Shown here: piece after piece, positions 10,800 through 20,937 of the stretch
Position numbering within the stretch: the first letter of the stretch is position 1
How the letters are laid out: every line of letters begins with the position of its first letter
Translations under genes and position numbers: made by a program
Origin: Undaria pinnatifida
Lineage: Eukaryota; Sar; Phaeophyceae; Laminariales; Alariaceae
Length of the DNA: 64,000 nt
Assembly (NCBI GenBank): GCA_012845835.1
Contig: JABAKD010000024.1
Location: forward strand, 186,699 to 250,698
Direction of reading: 5' to 3'
The notes under the pieces: generated by a model
What the model was told of the DNA's origin: nothing
The model's database searches: none
The model's input: only the letters and a program-made list of their open reading frames with translations

Positions 10800-11200
10800 T
10801 GGTGTGTGGTGTTATGATCAACCTGTTAGAGTTATTGGGCATGGTCGTGACCGCGTGGGTCATGATTGAACCAGGGCGGGCGCAAAGGGCGATCCGATTG
10901 TGATACGCGGCGGGGCGAGGGGCAAACGAGCATGCTTGCTCATGAGAATGTTGGTCTCGAAATCAAGGGGAGGTAAATCCACACTGCACAACGCATTCCC
11001 GGCGTACGGAACTCACAAGCTGATGGTACCTCCCGTTCGCCTCGTGTGACCCTGGCGGACAAGGTCAGACAGCTCACCAACTTTGATGACTGGTCACAGC
11101 AAGACTTTGGAACGAGGGGTAAGGGGGTTTTAGATACCGTACTGCAGACAGAGAACATTCTCAGCATGACGATTGCCTGTGGGACATAATGAGCGGCGAA
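10800..11200 (+). pseudogene. RNase H-like region of the YR retrotransposon
   Basis: The segment starting at the ATG at 10814 reads INLLELLGMVVTAWVM, the helix that follows the first beta strands in RNase H of DIRS-order elements. The next conserved block (DPIVIRGGARGKRACLLMRM, about 10890-10950) is in another frame. Its expected catalytic RGDN motif reads RGGA, so a catalytic Asp appears lost. A further block (LTNFDDWSQQDFGTRGKG, about 11068-11125) precedes the recombinase. The assignment rests on order and on these short resemblances. Confidence 0.62.
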
Positions 11201-11423
11201 CAACCTGACTGATTCGCGTACGTGTGGGGGTATGTCCCTCGATCAGCATACGGCATGCACATATTTGTGTCCACTGTTCGCTTCTACTGTGTCTACTGTT
11301 TGCAGGCGCCCCTGCAGCAACAGGGGATAGCAAGGGAGGACACAAGGACGAGGTAGCGCGATAAGAGGAAACGCTCACGCTCGGTTCAGTCGGGAAGAGT
11401 ACCCAGAATAACTATCTAGGGAA

Positions 11424-12382
11424 GTGCAACATCTGGGCAAAAGAGAGATGGGCGCAGGAAAAGAACACTGGTTTCACACGCTCGCTGACGCCAAGGAAGT
11501 GTTGCCTGATCGGCTCGGGTTTATTACGTCTCGCTGTTTCGTGCACAATAATCGGCAGTCTACAGTTAGAGGATACTTAACCGCAATCAACTTCTTCCAC
11601 ACAACGTTCGCAGAATGGGAGTTGCCGATGTCCCATTGCATGATAGCAGCTGTGGGGAGGGGAATAGACCGGGCGCACGGCATGTCAAAAAATGAATCAG
11701 ACGTTAGATTACCACCGTCGTGATCACTGTTATCACAAGGATAACAGGCACTCGTAAGTATGGGAAACGGTGGGCGTGTCATGTGGTTGGGACTCGTGGT
11801 GTCTTATTTTCTGTTGTGCAGAGCATCAGAGCTGTGGGCATGCGCGGATGGCAAATGTTCATGCGAGAGTGCCGAATATTTTCGCGTGGAATAGTACAGG
11901 TTGATTTCGGGAACAGATTCACAGCCACGGCAGTGAAAACCAGATTTGGGGCAACGAAATGAGACAAAAAAAAGCCGGGTGCACGATTTCGCGTACGCGG
12001 TTGCCCAACGAGAGGGAGACGGGGGGGGGGTCGATGGGGGCCTTCAAAGTGTTGCTGGAATTGTTCGACGTGCTTCCCCAGCTGCCAGGGGGGCCGCCGC
12101 TGAGAGTCCGAGCCACGTTGCGCGGTTGGAATTTTTTCACCAGGGCGGAAGCGGTGACCGCGTTGCGGTTAACGATAGGATGCAGCGGTAGAGACCCCAT
12201 GCATGCAGTTTTCGTTACCCTCGGGATGAATCGGGGGGATCGCCCAGTTAGCAGCGCAAGATATTTCGGAGTTGCAAATCCAGTGCGCAGGAATATCGAA
12301 ATCTAGGGCGTTTATTACATACGTAAGAGAAGCAGGGGAAGGGGCTGAATTGGTCTCTGCAGCCCTCGCACAAACACAGTAG
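11424..12382 (+). pseudogene. tyrosine recombinase (YR) of the Ngaro-like element
   Basis: The phage-integrase-type recombinase of DIRS-order elements, thought to insert circular cDNA without target duplication. The N-terminal SAM-like region contains STVRGYLTAINFFH. It meets a TGA at 11721 and continues in the same frame to the first catalytic Arg in FLLCRASELWA (RASE at 11820-11831). After a frame change, SGxIGGIAQLAAQDISELQ covers the HxxR box: the Arg codon is TGA (12227-12229) and the His reads as Pro. RAFITYVREAG carries the likely nucleophile Tyr at 12320-12322, and the frame ends with TAG at 12380-12382. The loss of HxxR means the protein is inactive as well as untranslatable. Confidence 0.85.
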
Positions 12383-12417
12383 TTTTTGTACGTACGGTTA
12401 GTTCAGGCCGCCTTATG

Positions 12418-12660
12418 GTGTGAGAGGTATGGTGTGAGAAATAAATAGCCCTGCAGAAAATGGAAGCGGGGCTATCAGAGTCCGGGTTGACCTGATTCTA
12501 TAAATGAAAGAGGGGTTTCATAAGAGGTAGGTGGGGAGTTCGAGATGCCACCGTCAGGCGGCCGGGGGCCGTTTGTGACATACTTGTATTTATTGTTATT
12601 TTGCACAACAGGGAAGAGGTCTACACGTGACAAATGAATCCAGAATTCTTGAGCCATAGC
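12418..12660 (+). repeat. B1 split direct repeat
   Basis: Matches B2 (12938-13166). Both contain TGAGAGGTA, TGCAGAAAA/CGCAGAAAA, GTGGGGAGTT(C/T)GAGATGCCAC, TTGTTATTTTGCACAAC and ACGTGACAAAT(G/T)AATCCAG. It lies about 35 bp after the recombinase stop and abuts A2. Confidence 0.85.
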
Positions 12661-12868
12661 AAAATGCAACGTTACTTAGTGAAATGGTGCTGAGGCTTCT
12701 TGTCGATCGTCTCGAGACAGAAAGAAATTGGATAGCCCAGACAGCTGCGACAGAAGAACTGTCGCGCTTGCCAGAGACGGCCGCCTGGGGCACAGGGGAG
12801 CGAGAGCGCGTAGCACCGCAGGGTTCAAAGAACTCAAGCAGCGTGCCCATTAGAATCGATTGACTTTC
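12661..12868 (+). repeat. A2 split direct repeat
   Basis: A direct repeat of the left end A1. It begins immediately at the end of B1 (AAAATGCAAC), contains GAACTGTCGCGCTTGCC and GTGCCCATTAGAATCG, and is followed by about 70 bp of unmatched C- and G-rich sequence before B2. Confidence 0.83.
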
Positions 12869-12937
12869 CCACCCGCCCGCCCTTTCGCTCAAGAGGGGGG
12901 AGATCACTTTGCAAAACGTCGGTTTAATTGCTGGGGG

Positions 12938-13166
12938 GGCTGTGAGAGGTACAGCCCCGCAGAAAAAGAGGGCGGGGATATCAAAATCCAGGTTGGCCTG
13001 ACTCATAGAAACTTTGAGGTTTTATACGAGGCAAGTGGGGAGTTTGAGATGCCACAGTCACGCGGCCGGGGGGGCACTTGTGACATACTTGTGCTTTGTT
13101 GTTATTTTGCACAACCGGTAAGAGGCCTACACGTGACAAATTAATCCAGAATTCTTAAGCCATGGC
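12938..13166 (+). repeat. B2 split direct repeat (right end of YR element)
   Basis: Matches B1 through GAATTCTTAAGCCATGGC, where the similarity stops at about 13166. This marks the right terminus of the element. Confidence 0.84.
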
Positions 13167-13879
13167 GAACAGGTATTATTTCTATCAGACGACGACATCA
13201 CACGGAGTCCGTGCTGATTATTCATTCTACTGAGATTCACACTTTGTGGTAACAGACTGTAAAACAGAGTAAGCCAAACAGTCGCAATTCACCAAGGTAA
13301 AGCAAGTGAATGCTAGCTAGCGTACCGGGGAGGAGAGCACAACAAAACAAGCTAGCCCATAAAAAAAAGAAAACGAAGAAAACATAGAAAACAGAAAAAA
13401 CAGAGAAAAAAAAAGGACAGGGACAAGTAATGTGTTCTGAGATATGTGATGCAAGAAGATCGGAGCGGAAAGGCTGCAAGAAGGACAACATGTAGTCTAT
13501 ACGTGCTGAAGAGGAGCAGATTAGTGTTGGAAATCAACAAAATAAGCATGACTAATTAAATATCGTTTTGATTTTATTATTAGAAGCATAGACCAGTTAA
13601 AGCAACTTTGTCCTGCCTATTTGCTTTAACTAAGCAACCAAAATTAGTTGATTTATCATTCTAATTTGCTTATTTTGTGCGACATATATTAATTCGTACT
13701 TTAGCGTCGCGGCACGGCTGCAAGCCTCCGTCAGCACTACTACGCCGGCGTCCTTACTCTCGCTGTCTTCAACAACATGGATGGGAGACGTGGTACGCGC
13801 TTCAAACAATTTTTAGAAATAGGGGCAAGTTTCTTGGCCGGACAAAAAATATTCCTGACGCCGTCGGAGATATAATGTA
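13167..13879. other. unassigned, A-rich, with a perfect 11-bp inverted repeat
   Basis: Purine/A-rich tract at 13358-13430 with no gene. AGTTAAAGCAA (13595-13605) and TTGCTTTAACT (13621-13631) form a perfect inverted repeat with a 15-base loop. Frames here are low-complexity. Confidence 0.45.
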
Positions 13880-14735
13880 TCCACTACCTCATTACCCATC
13901 CAATCAGCCATGCCGTAGCTCCAAGTCATATTTTTCCGCCTCCCCCGCCCCCACCCCTACATTACCCAATACCCGCACCATCGCCTGGACCTAACACGAT
14001 AAAAGTAAAGTTCCCCCAAGGTAAATATTCATTCGACATAAAGTGCTTCGATCACCACCCCAACCCCCCCACATCGCCCACGCCCCCGTCGTTTTGTTCT
14101 CTCCCGCCGCCCCATCTAAAATAATAATCTGCCAGAGTAATAAACACTACCAGGCAGTTGATATCACCGCATTGCCTTTCTAGCCATCTATGCCGTAGCT
14201 CCAACTTATATCTTCCCCCCCCCTCGGCCCCTTCGAACACTCCGCTCTCTCCTCACCGGTTGTACAACTTACAATATACACATCATAAAGTGATTCATTC
14301 CTTCCGCAACCGTCAGATTTGGACCCTTGAAGGATTTACAGTTTCCGCGCACAAATTAAGTTTCACCCCCCTCCTTCCTTGTTAAAACCCCGCCCCCACG
14401 CCCTTAAAACATCCGCCCTTCCCTCACCGGTTATACGACTTGCAGGACACATTTGATAAACGGATGCATTTCCTTCCACAGCTGTCAGATTTTGTCCCCC
14501 TCAGAAACGGGTTTTATAGGTTCCGCGCACAGACTGCCTAACATCACCCTGTTGACCCTGGTACAAGCTATACACTGCAGCTGTAGTTGTAAGGGGAGTC
14601 GCCGACCTATATTCTTAATGAAGGCACACACTCAGTAATACGCGCGATCGGAGTATCACACACAGTTCGCAAGGATGAGTTTCGACAAAATCTTCGATCT
14701 CACAGCTGGAGTGTATTTTTTACTTGTAAAATATG
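13880..14735 (+). repeat. R-family dispersed repeat, copy b (long form)
   Basis: Contains the CCATGCCGTAGCTCCAA block twice (about 13909 and 14188), the ACCGTCAGATTTGGACCC block, the poly-C segments, CAGATTTTGTCCCCCTC at about 14490, and the terminal block TAATACGCGCGATCGGAG at 14635 ending near GTGTATTTTTTAC at 14725. Plus orientation. Confidence 0.82.
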
Positions 14736-15655
14736 TAGTATATTCCAGAAAAATGTGAAAACTTCATGATGATCTTCTTGGTGCTACTAGTAGTACATAT
14801 ATATATATTATGCACACAAAAAATAGTTAAAACTCGCGGAAAGATTGGTGTGTATAGACGACGTGATCGACAAAAATGCGTACCATAGTATATGTTATGA
14901 TATCATGACCATCTAACTTTTTTTTTCATATCCGTTCACGAATCTAATTTATCTAAATTCCCGCGTCAAGTCCCGATCGAGTTTGCCCCCTCAGGGTTGG
15001 GGTTAGGGTTAGGCTGCAAGGGTTGGAGTGAGAAGGGCGTTGTCGATGCGTGCAAGTTTCTCGACCTGGACACGGTCAATTGCCGTGGACACTGAGTCTA
15101 AAACGACATCTTGTTGGCGTCGCGCCTAGCCGGCGCTTCGCCAAAGTGCACCCCCCTTCTCTGCAAGACGCTGGTTGGGAAGGGTGCGTCTTCTCTCGTG
15201 GAGGCCTTTAGCCACTCAGCCGTCCCCGTTTCAACAAACAGCCAGACAGACAGAACGAAAGCGCGAAAGCTCTACGAAACCTTGCTGGAAAGGGGCGGGC
15301 TGAGAGTGTTGGGGTATACCGTCTAAAGTGAGTGGTGCTCGTGAAACTTAACAAGCCAAGTGTGGATGTGCGGGTTGTCCTCTCGTCAAGGGTGGGTATG
15401 GGGCAGTATACAAAACAGTTTCTGAGGGCAGGTTGTTGTTTGGTTCTGTTTGCGTCCAGTCCTGAAATTATTTTACTCTGCCAGCACAACAACGGCTGTG
15501 CATGGTATACAGAGATACGCCTGGTTTGTATACCACTCTTAGTTTCCGTCTCTCCTTGCATGGTTGTTTAGCAGTATCGCGAGTACCTAATCTATCTGTT
15601 TTCCTCGCATGTCGTTACTGTTGTTTCTGCTGCGCAACAGCGAAAGACTCTTTTG
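14736..15655. other. unassigned, with a short TTAGGG tract
   Basis: AT-rich to 14990, including an AT dinucleotide run at 14796-14810, then GGGGTTAGGGTTAGG at 14999-15013, a short interstitial telomere-like tract. Open frames up to 117 codons (15208-15561 minus) have no recognised similarity. Confidence 0.4.
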
Positions 15656-15664
15656 CGACGTTTT

Positions 15665-16290
15665 AACACATATCATGTGTGGTCCGGCCCGTATTTTGGC
15701 CTGTAAACGGCCCTTGGTTGCCTCATGGGCAGGCCGGACGTCGACGTCGTCGCAGTATTTTTTACAGCACACAGCATAAGATTGGCCGCGCCCTGCGCCA
15801 GCCCGCAAAAACGCGTGGGCCATCTCATGGGCAGGGTGGACTTCGTCATCGTAGCAGCAACAGTACACCACATTTAATGGGCCGCGGCCCGGACCGGCCT
15901 GTGAAAACTCGTGGGCCGCCTCATGAGCTGCGCAGAGCGGCCCATATTAGTCCACATCCCATGGTCCGTGACCCCGCCCGCTCCATCAAATATCGACTCG
16001 ATGGGCCGCGGCCCGACCCTGCGTATCTAATTTTTAGATGATGGGTTGCGACCCGGTCCGGCCTATCACATTTTCAGACGATTGGCCGTTGCCCGGTCTT
16101 GCGCGGCCCATTTATTTTTCAAAACTCTCGACCCGGCCCAGCCCGGCGCACCAACGTTTTACAATCCCGGCCCGGCCCGGCCCGGCCCGGCCCATCAAAG
16201 TTTCAAAAGTCTCGACTCGTCCGAAGCCCGGCCCATCGCATTTCCATATGAATCGGCCGGGCCCGGCCCGCACGTTCGGCCGATGAAATG
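15665..16290. repeat. GGCCC-rich degenerate tandem repeat
   Basis: Two regimes are visible. From 15665 to 15945 are roughly 100-bp units marked by CTCATGGGCAGG. From 15985 to 16290 are roughly 40-45-bp units made of GGCCCGGCCCGG-type sequence plus an AT-rich part (ATCANATTTTNAGA). A run of five GGCCC units lies at 16168-16192. Frames on both strands are open only because of this composition. Confidence 0.8.
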
Positions 16291-16509
16291 CCTTGATTTT
16301 TTCGGGTATTCCGTGTGTTGTAGGGCAGGTACAGCTTCGAAACAGTTGTCTTTGTCGACCAATATAACACTGCACATATGTGACATGATATGAAATGCTT
16401 TTGTGTGCTGCCCACACGAAATATGTTTTTTTACGTCCCTTTGTTGACCGCTTCCTGCTATCCCACACACTGTTGTTTTCGTTAGCCTTTTATAGGTAGG
16501 GCGGCGCGC

Positions 16510-16700
16510 CCCAAGCCCCGCCATCAGGAGCAGCACCAGCACCAGCGGAAGCACCAATACCGGCACCAGCAGGAACAGCCACATCATCACCAGCACCAGC
16601 AACTACAGGAGAAGTGGCACCGGTAGCACCACCAGCACCAGCAGGGGCAGAAGGAACATCAGCGCCAGCGCCAGCGCCAGCGCCGGCACTACCGCCGGAA
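16510..16700. repeat. CAGCAC / CAGCGC low-complexity tract
   Basis: Imperfect ACCAGC hexamer repeats encode Ala/Pro runs on the plus strand (residues APAPAPAPA in a 110-codon frame, 16614-16946) and Val/Leu/Gly runs on the minus strand. The frame leads toward the transposase remnant below, but no domain is seen in it. Confidence 0.7.
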
Positions 16701-16976
16701 ACATCAGTGGCCAACGATGGCACACCCGGCCACATGATGCTTCTCGGAGAGACAGGGTGGAGAGATAGACTCGCAGGCGTTCTCGTCGGAGAACAAGAGC
16801 AAGAAGGAGAAAGAAGTAATACCACAGTAAGGGTTGCAGTGTTTGCGCCAAAACGTCCCTGGGCGATTGAACTCCTAAAAAAGAGGAACTGCCGGTCAAA
16901 AAAAGTTTTTTCACGAGTATACTATATTTTTGGACTAAGGCATTGAAGCTTGGTCGGGTTGTGCGAACGAATGCCT

Positions 16977-17889
16977 TCTGAGTCATTTTTCGGGTGAGAT
17001 GTTGAGTTCTTCACGTGAGGACCTCAGGGACTGATGCTACACATATACCCTACCGTGGGATCGCTCAATGGACGTCTGGGGTTGGAGTCGCCGGACTTCC
17101 GAATTCCCGAGCTTGCTGATGACGCCCACCGGAAGCGCTACCTTCTGGCGTTCAAGGTGAATGCAGTGAGGTACTCGCCGAACAGGATCAAGGGTGCCCA
17201 CGGGCATGGGGTGGCTGTTGGGATATCTAAGGCCAGCAGGATCCTGAACATCTCCGACTAGGACATGTTGGCGGAGTGGGTTAAACTGTCGACAAGCACG
17301 AGGCCGCGCTGGCTGACGTGGCGAAGCACAGGAGAGTGAAGGGAAAGAAAAACGTTCAGTGAGCGCAAGTCGCTGAACGTCTGACCGATGAAAACGAACG
17401 CGAACGCCGAGCGCGAGGTCGTGGACTGTATCAATGATCTGTGTACTGGCGGCATACCTGCCCGTGTTTCAACGACGATGATCAAGCACAAGGCCATCAA
17501 CCTAAAACTGAACTTCTTCGGGAAGAGGCCGCCGCCATTCCATCTCACAGGCAATTTCAGGTAAAGGAAAAGGCAGACCGCGTGGTGCAGGAGGTTTCTC
17601 AATCTGTACCGCTTTTCTGTGCGAGTTGTTACCTGGCAAGGCGAGAACCTCCCTTCCGGCTGGCCTGCAGTCGCCAAAGACTCGGTCAAGGAGTGGAGGA
17701 CGCTGAGGTTAGGCGTGCCTTCCGCACTCGAGCTTGTGGACGGAGTCGACCTAGGGGTTGCTACAGGGGTGGAAGGCAGTGCAAGCGGCAGCCGGGGTGG
17801 CAATGCCGCTGGGGTTCCTTCGGAGCCAAGTTGTATGTTCTCCTTGGAGCAAAAAAGGCAGCATGGATGAAACTCTGGTGTGGTTCGAG
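16977..17889 (+). pseudogene. pogo/Tigger-like (CENP-B type) transposase, N-terminal half
   Basis: A cut-and-paste DNA transposase related to pogo/Tigger. The Brinker/Psq-type helix-turn-helix is HRKRYLLAFKVNAVRYS at about 17128-17180. The CENP-B-type second HTH follows from 17409 (EREVVDCINDLCTGGIPARV), then VRVVTWQGENLPSGWPA, the usual end of that domain. Near the end MDETLVWFE at 17863-17889 matches the first catalytic block (NMDETPVxF) of the pogo DDE domain. In-frame stops are present (17259-17261; a TAA at about 17563) and the DDE block is in a shifted frame. Directly after it the 8-bp microsatellite begins. A related N-terminal fragment lies at 34977-35045. Confidence 0.78.
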
Positions 17890-17944
17890 AGCGGACCAAG
17901 GCCGCGGTAGGAAAGTACCCGCAATTTTTACTACCAGGGCTAAG

Positions 17945-18620
17945 CTATCACATTATCATACTATCACACTATCATACTATCACACTATCATACCATCACA
18001 CTATCATACTATCATGCTATCATACCATCATACTATCACACTATCACACTATCATACTATCACACTATCATACTATCACACTATCATACTATCACACTAT
18101 CATACTATCATGCTATCATACCATCATACTATCATGCTATCATAGTATCATACTATCATCTTATCATACCATCATACTATCATGCTATCATACTATCATA
18201 CTATCATACTATTATACTATCATACTATCATACTATCATACTATCATACTATCATACTATCATACTATCATACTATCATAATATCATACGATAATACTAT
18301 CATACTATCACACTATCACACTTTCACACTATCACACTATCATACTATCACACTATCATACTATCACACTATAATACTATCATGCTATCATACCATCATA
18401 CTATCATGCTGTCATACTATCATACTATCATCTTATCATACTATCATACTATCATACTATCACACTATCACACTTTCACACTATCACACTATCATACTAT
18501 CATACTATCACACTATCACACTATCGTACCATCACACTCACGCGCTATCATACTATCATACTATCATACTATCATATCATCACACTATCATATACTATGA
18601 TACTATGATACTATCATACT
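17945..18620. repeat. 8-bp microsatellite, ATCATACT type
   Basis: About 85 near-perfect copies of an 8-bp unit, with variant units ATCACACT, ATCATGCT and ATCATACC scattered in short blocks. An 8-bp period cycles through the frames and yields only pseudo-open frames of repeated YHTIILSY-like residues on the plus strand. It sits exactly between the first DDE block and the C-terminal part of the transposase. Confidence 0.96.
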
Positions 18621-18711
18621 CGCACGAATGACTCTGCACCTCACTCACGAATCGACTGTACACGCAATGGTTGGCGCAGCGTGGCGTGGCTAACAATTCC
18701 GTTGCGGATTC

Positions 18712-19331
18712 ATGTCTCGCGAAATTAAAATAGCACCCGAGCTCAAGACCGCAAACGGAACAGAGGGTCAGTCGCGCGAGCGACCCCGGGCCCTTGGAAA
18801 AATAAATGCACAAAAAGGGACCCCCCTAATTGCGTTTAAAGAAAAAGATGGCAGAGTCCAATCACACGACGCTGTTTTAAATTCGGCAGGTCTGACTCCC
18901 AAGGTCCGGCCGTGCGATGGTCTCGTCAACAAGCTTTTCACGGCAAACATACCGAGGCTTTACGACGACCACATGGCTTCCAACGACGTCCAGCGCAACG
19001 AACACGGCTGCCTGGAGGCCGCTTCGCGGGCATTGCTAGCGCAGTGGGTCAAGAAGTCGTGGGACGCCTTGACCGCGGATGATATCCTCTCAAGCGTCAA
19101 GAAGGCTGGCCCGCTCTATCTCTTCGACGGCTCGGAAGACGAGACCTGGGCCAAGAACAAGTTGGCTCGGACACCCAGGGGGGGGGTGTTGGCCCTTGCC
19201 GCGCCACCTCCCGTTGCGGACAAGAAGCCCGACCAGGCGCCAACTTGTTAGAGCTGCTGGACATCGTCAACGACGAAGACACGGGGGTGGTGGAGCTGGA
19301 CGTCAGCGACGACGAGGAAGTGGAGCTGTGA
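18712..19331 (+). pseudogene. pogo/Tigger-like transposase, C-terminal part
   Basis: The frame starting at ATG 18712 becomes recognisable at about 18900. VRPCDGLVNKLFTANIPRLY corresponds to the LDVSINKPFK block after the last catalytic residue. QWVKKSWDALTADDILSSVK and LFDGSEDETW match the typical pogo C-terminus (WV..AW..I....I..SF....I...LDGSED). A G7-G8 run at 19173-19181 shifts the frame. The acidic tail (VSDDEEVEL) then ends at TGA 19329-19331 in the new frame. The catalytic centre between this and the block at 17863 is missing, replaced by the microsatellite and about 270 bp of unrecognised sequence. Confidence 0.75.
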
Positions 19332-19619
19332 GCCATCGACAGCGATGATGGTGTTGAAGACGTGGCTTGTGTGATGTTCTTATCATGTTTGCTCGCATTT
19401 CGCTTGGCGTGGGTTTGTCTTTCTTCGTTGCCTTTGAGCTCCCGGCGCCCGACATTTAGACCATGGCGGCCTCATACCGCGCTGCTGCTGATACTGCAGC
19501 TGCTGCCTCTGCTGTGCTGCTGCTTTTGCGATGTGGCGGAATCGGAAGGTGTAAAACGTAATATTTCCCACAATAGTTGGTATATATTACATTATTAGTG
19601 TATGTAATAGCTGGTCACA
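19332..19619. other. unassigned
   Basis: No domain recognised. The sequence includes a CTG-rich patch at 19482-19530. Confidence 0.35.
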
Positions 19620-19624
19620 AACGT

Positions 19625-19945
19625 TTGAAGGGGGGGGGTATATCAGCCGGTCGCCCCTGTAGCGTATCAGGTTATCCTCGAGCCTAGTATTATATGTGAG
19701 TTTTGTGAGTTCGAGTCCCGCCGAGTGCGTACTCGTATAAATTCGTAGGGACTGTTTTTTGTGCACAAGTAAACTTGCGGAAAGAGCGCGAGCGTGAGTT
19801 AGCATCAGATCACTCGACGAAAAATCGACGAGAAGTGGGATTGCTGAACCCTATGCGCGATAAACATCGAAGACAAGAACCGGGGGGAAAGAAGGGACGA
19901 CACCTGTGACCAATCCAGAGGCTGGAAAAAAAAAATAAGTGTGGG
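19625..19945 (+). repeat. SINE-like repeat with Pol III box motifs, copy 1
   Basis: TAGCGTATCAGGTTA (19658-19672) resembles a tRNA A box and AGTTCGAGTCCCG (about 19707-19719) is a near-ideal B box, about 50 bp downstream. The body shares AACCCTATGCG, a G-run and ACACCTGTGACC with the copy at 22565-22870, and it ends with an A-rich tail (GGAAAAAAAAAATAAG at about 19924). No tRNA cloverleaf can be folded, since the acceptor arms do not pair, so this is a tRNA-derived repeat rather than a tRNA gene. Confidence 0.65.
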
Positions 19946-19964
19946 ACGAACAAAAACACACACT

Positions 19965-20475
19965 CTTGATACAGTACCTTTATCACCGTTGATTTAGACT
20001 ATATCACCCTTGATATAGTACCTACATCAGAAATTATCGCTTAAAATATTTCCCATGATACTTTATCTCAAGCGTTTCAGGGCGGGGGAAGGTTGAATAT
20101 TTCCGAGAGGGTATATCACCCTTGATATAGTCCCTACACCACCACCTTCTTTTTATACATATATCAGCCTTGATACAATACCTATATCACCCTTGAAATA
20201 GATATTGCATGTCAGCGGGCTATCATCAAGCGTTTTAGTTGGGGGGGGGGCACAATATTTCAAGTGGGGTTAGGGTTGATATTGTCAAGGGGGGTTTGAA
20301 TATTTCAGGGTTAGGGTTAGAATTGGTGTCTTGCAGGGGCGGTTGGTATTTTTTGTGAAGACTTAGAATATTTCAGGTGGGGGTTGGTATTTTCAACGGG
20401 GGGGGGGAAATTTGAAGGGGGGTTGATATTTTGGAGGGGGTGATGATATTTTGAAGTGGGGTGTGAATATTGCCA
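19965..20475. repeat. degenerate CCCTTGATATAG and GGGGGTTNATATT repeats
   Basis: From 19965 to 20205, TATATCACCCTTGATATAG-like units recur every 25-60 bp and are partly self-complementary. From 20230 to 20475, G-runs of 5-10 alternate with TTGATATTTT/TTGAATATTT. TTAGGGTT occurs at about 20267 and 20302. No gene. Confidence 0.7.
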
Positions 20476-20935
20476 GAAAGGGACACGATAAATCGTGGGG
20501 CACAGTAAATCGCAACACGGGGGCGAAAACATAATTGCGCCGCTTTTTGCACGAACCGTTTTGAGGTACTCCAAGGCCCGTGTGTAGAGTTTTTTGCTTA
20601 AAACACCGGAGATATGTCCTGCCTACTTATGTTCAACACTATGCAGAATCTAGCAAAAAACTGGATCTTACACTAAAACCAAGTCATTTAAAGAAAAAAT
20701 ACGTATCCTACTCATTTTTTTTCACCCGAAAGTCCTAATGCCCACGGCATTTTTGACAGAGAGACCTAGCTGAAATGTTGGACACATGTTCTACATGCAT
20801 GCCCCATCTCAAGGCCTGACGTCCGGGGAAGGAGTTGGTGGGGGTGTTTTCAGTTTTTCTCGCCGAAAAAAAAAGTCTAAGGTGGTCCACATTTCCAAAC
20901 CATCTAATCTAAACTGACAAAAAATCAGACAAAAA
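20476..20935. other. unassigned
   Basis: AT-rich with several A-runs. No recognisable gene or repeat. Confidence 0.35.
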
Positions 20936-20937
20936 CA

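Larger units (their letters stand above)
5627..13166 (+). mobile_element. Ngaro/PAT-type tyrosine-recombinase retrotransposon (DIRS order), degraded
   Basis: Three independent lines agree. First, the RT is of the DIRS/Ngaro type (KVRIINDISFD, DVSDAF, SGSPGFWG, YVDN). Second, a tyrosine recombinase, not an integrase, lies downstream. Third, the ends form split direct repeats: A1 at the left end, then B1, A2 and B2 consecutively at the right end, all in direct orientation. That arrangement characterises Ngaro- and PAT-like elements, whereas DIRS1 itself has inverted repeats. Internal order is ORF1, 93-bp array, RT, RNase H, YR. Several stops and frameshifts disable it. Length is about 7.5 kb. 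Confidence 0.88.

Noticed and set aside
13595-13631. miRNA precursor-like hairpin
   Set aside because: The 11-bp perfect stem with 15-base loop is too short for a typical precursor and lies in AT-rich DNA.
17941-18631. Proteins with YHTIILSY repeats
   Set aside because: Pure consequence of an 8-bp microsatellite that cycles through all frames without stops.
19650-19735. tRNA gene
   Set aside because: A- and B-box motifs are present but acceptor and anticodon stems do not pair; the segment continues into a repeat shared with 22.6 kb.
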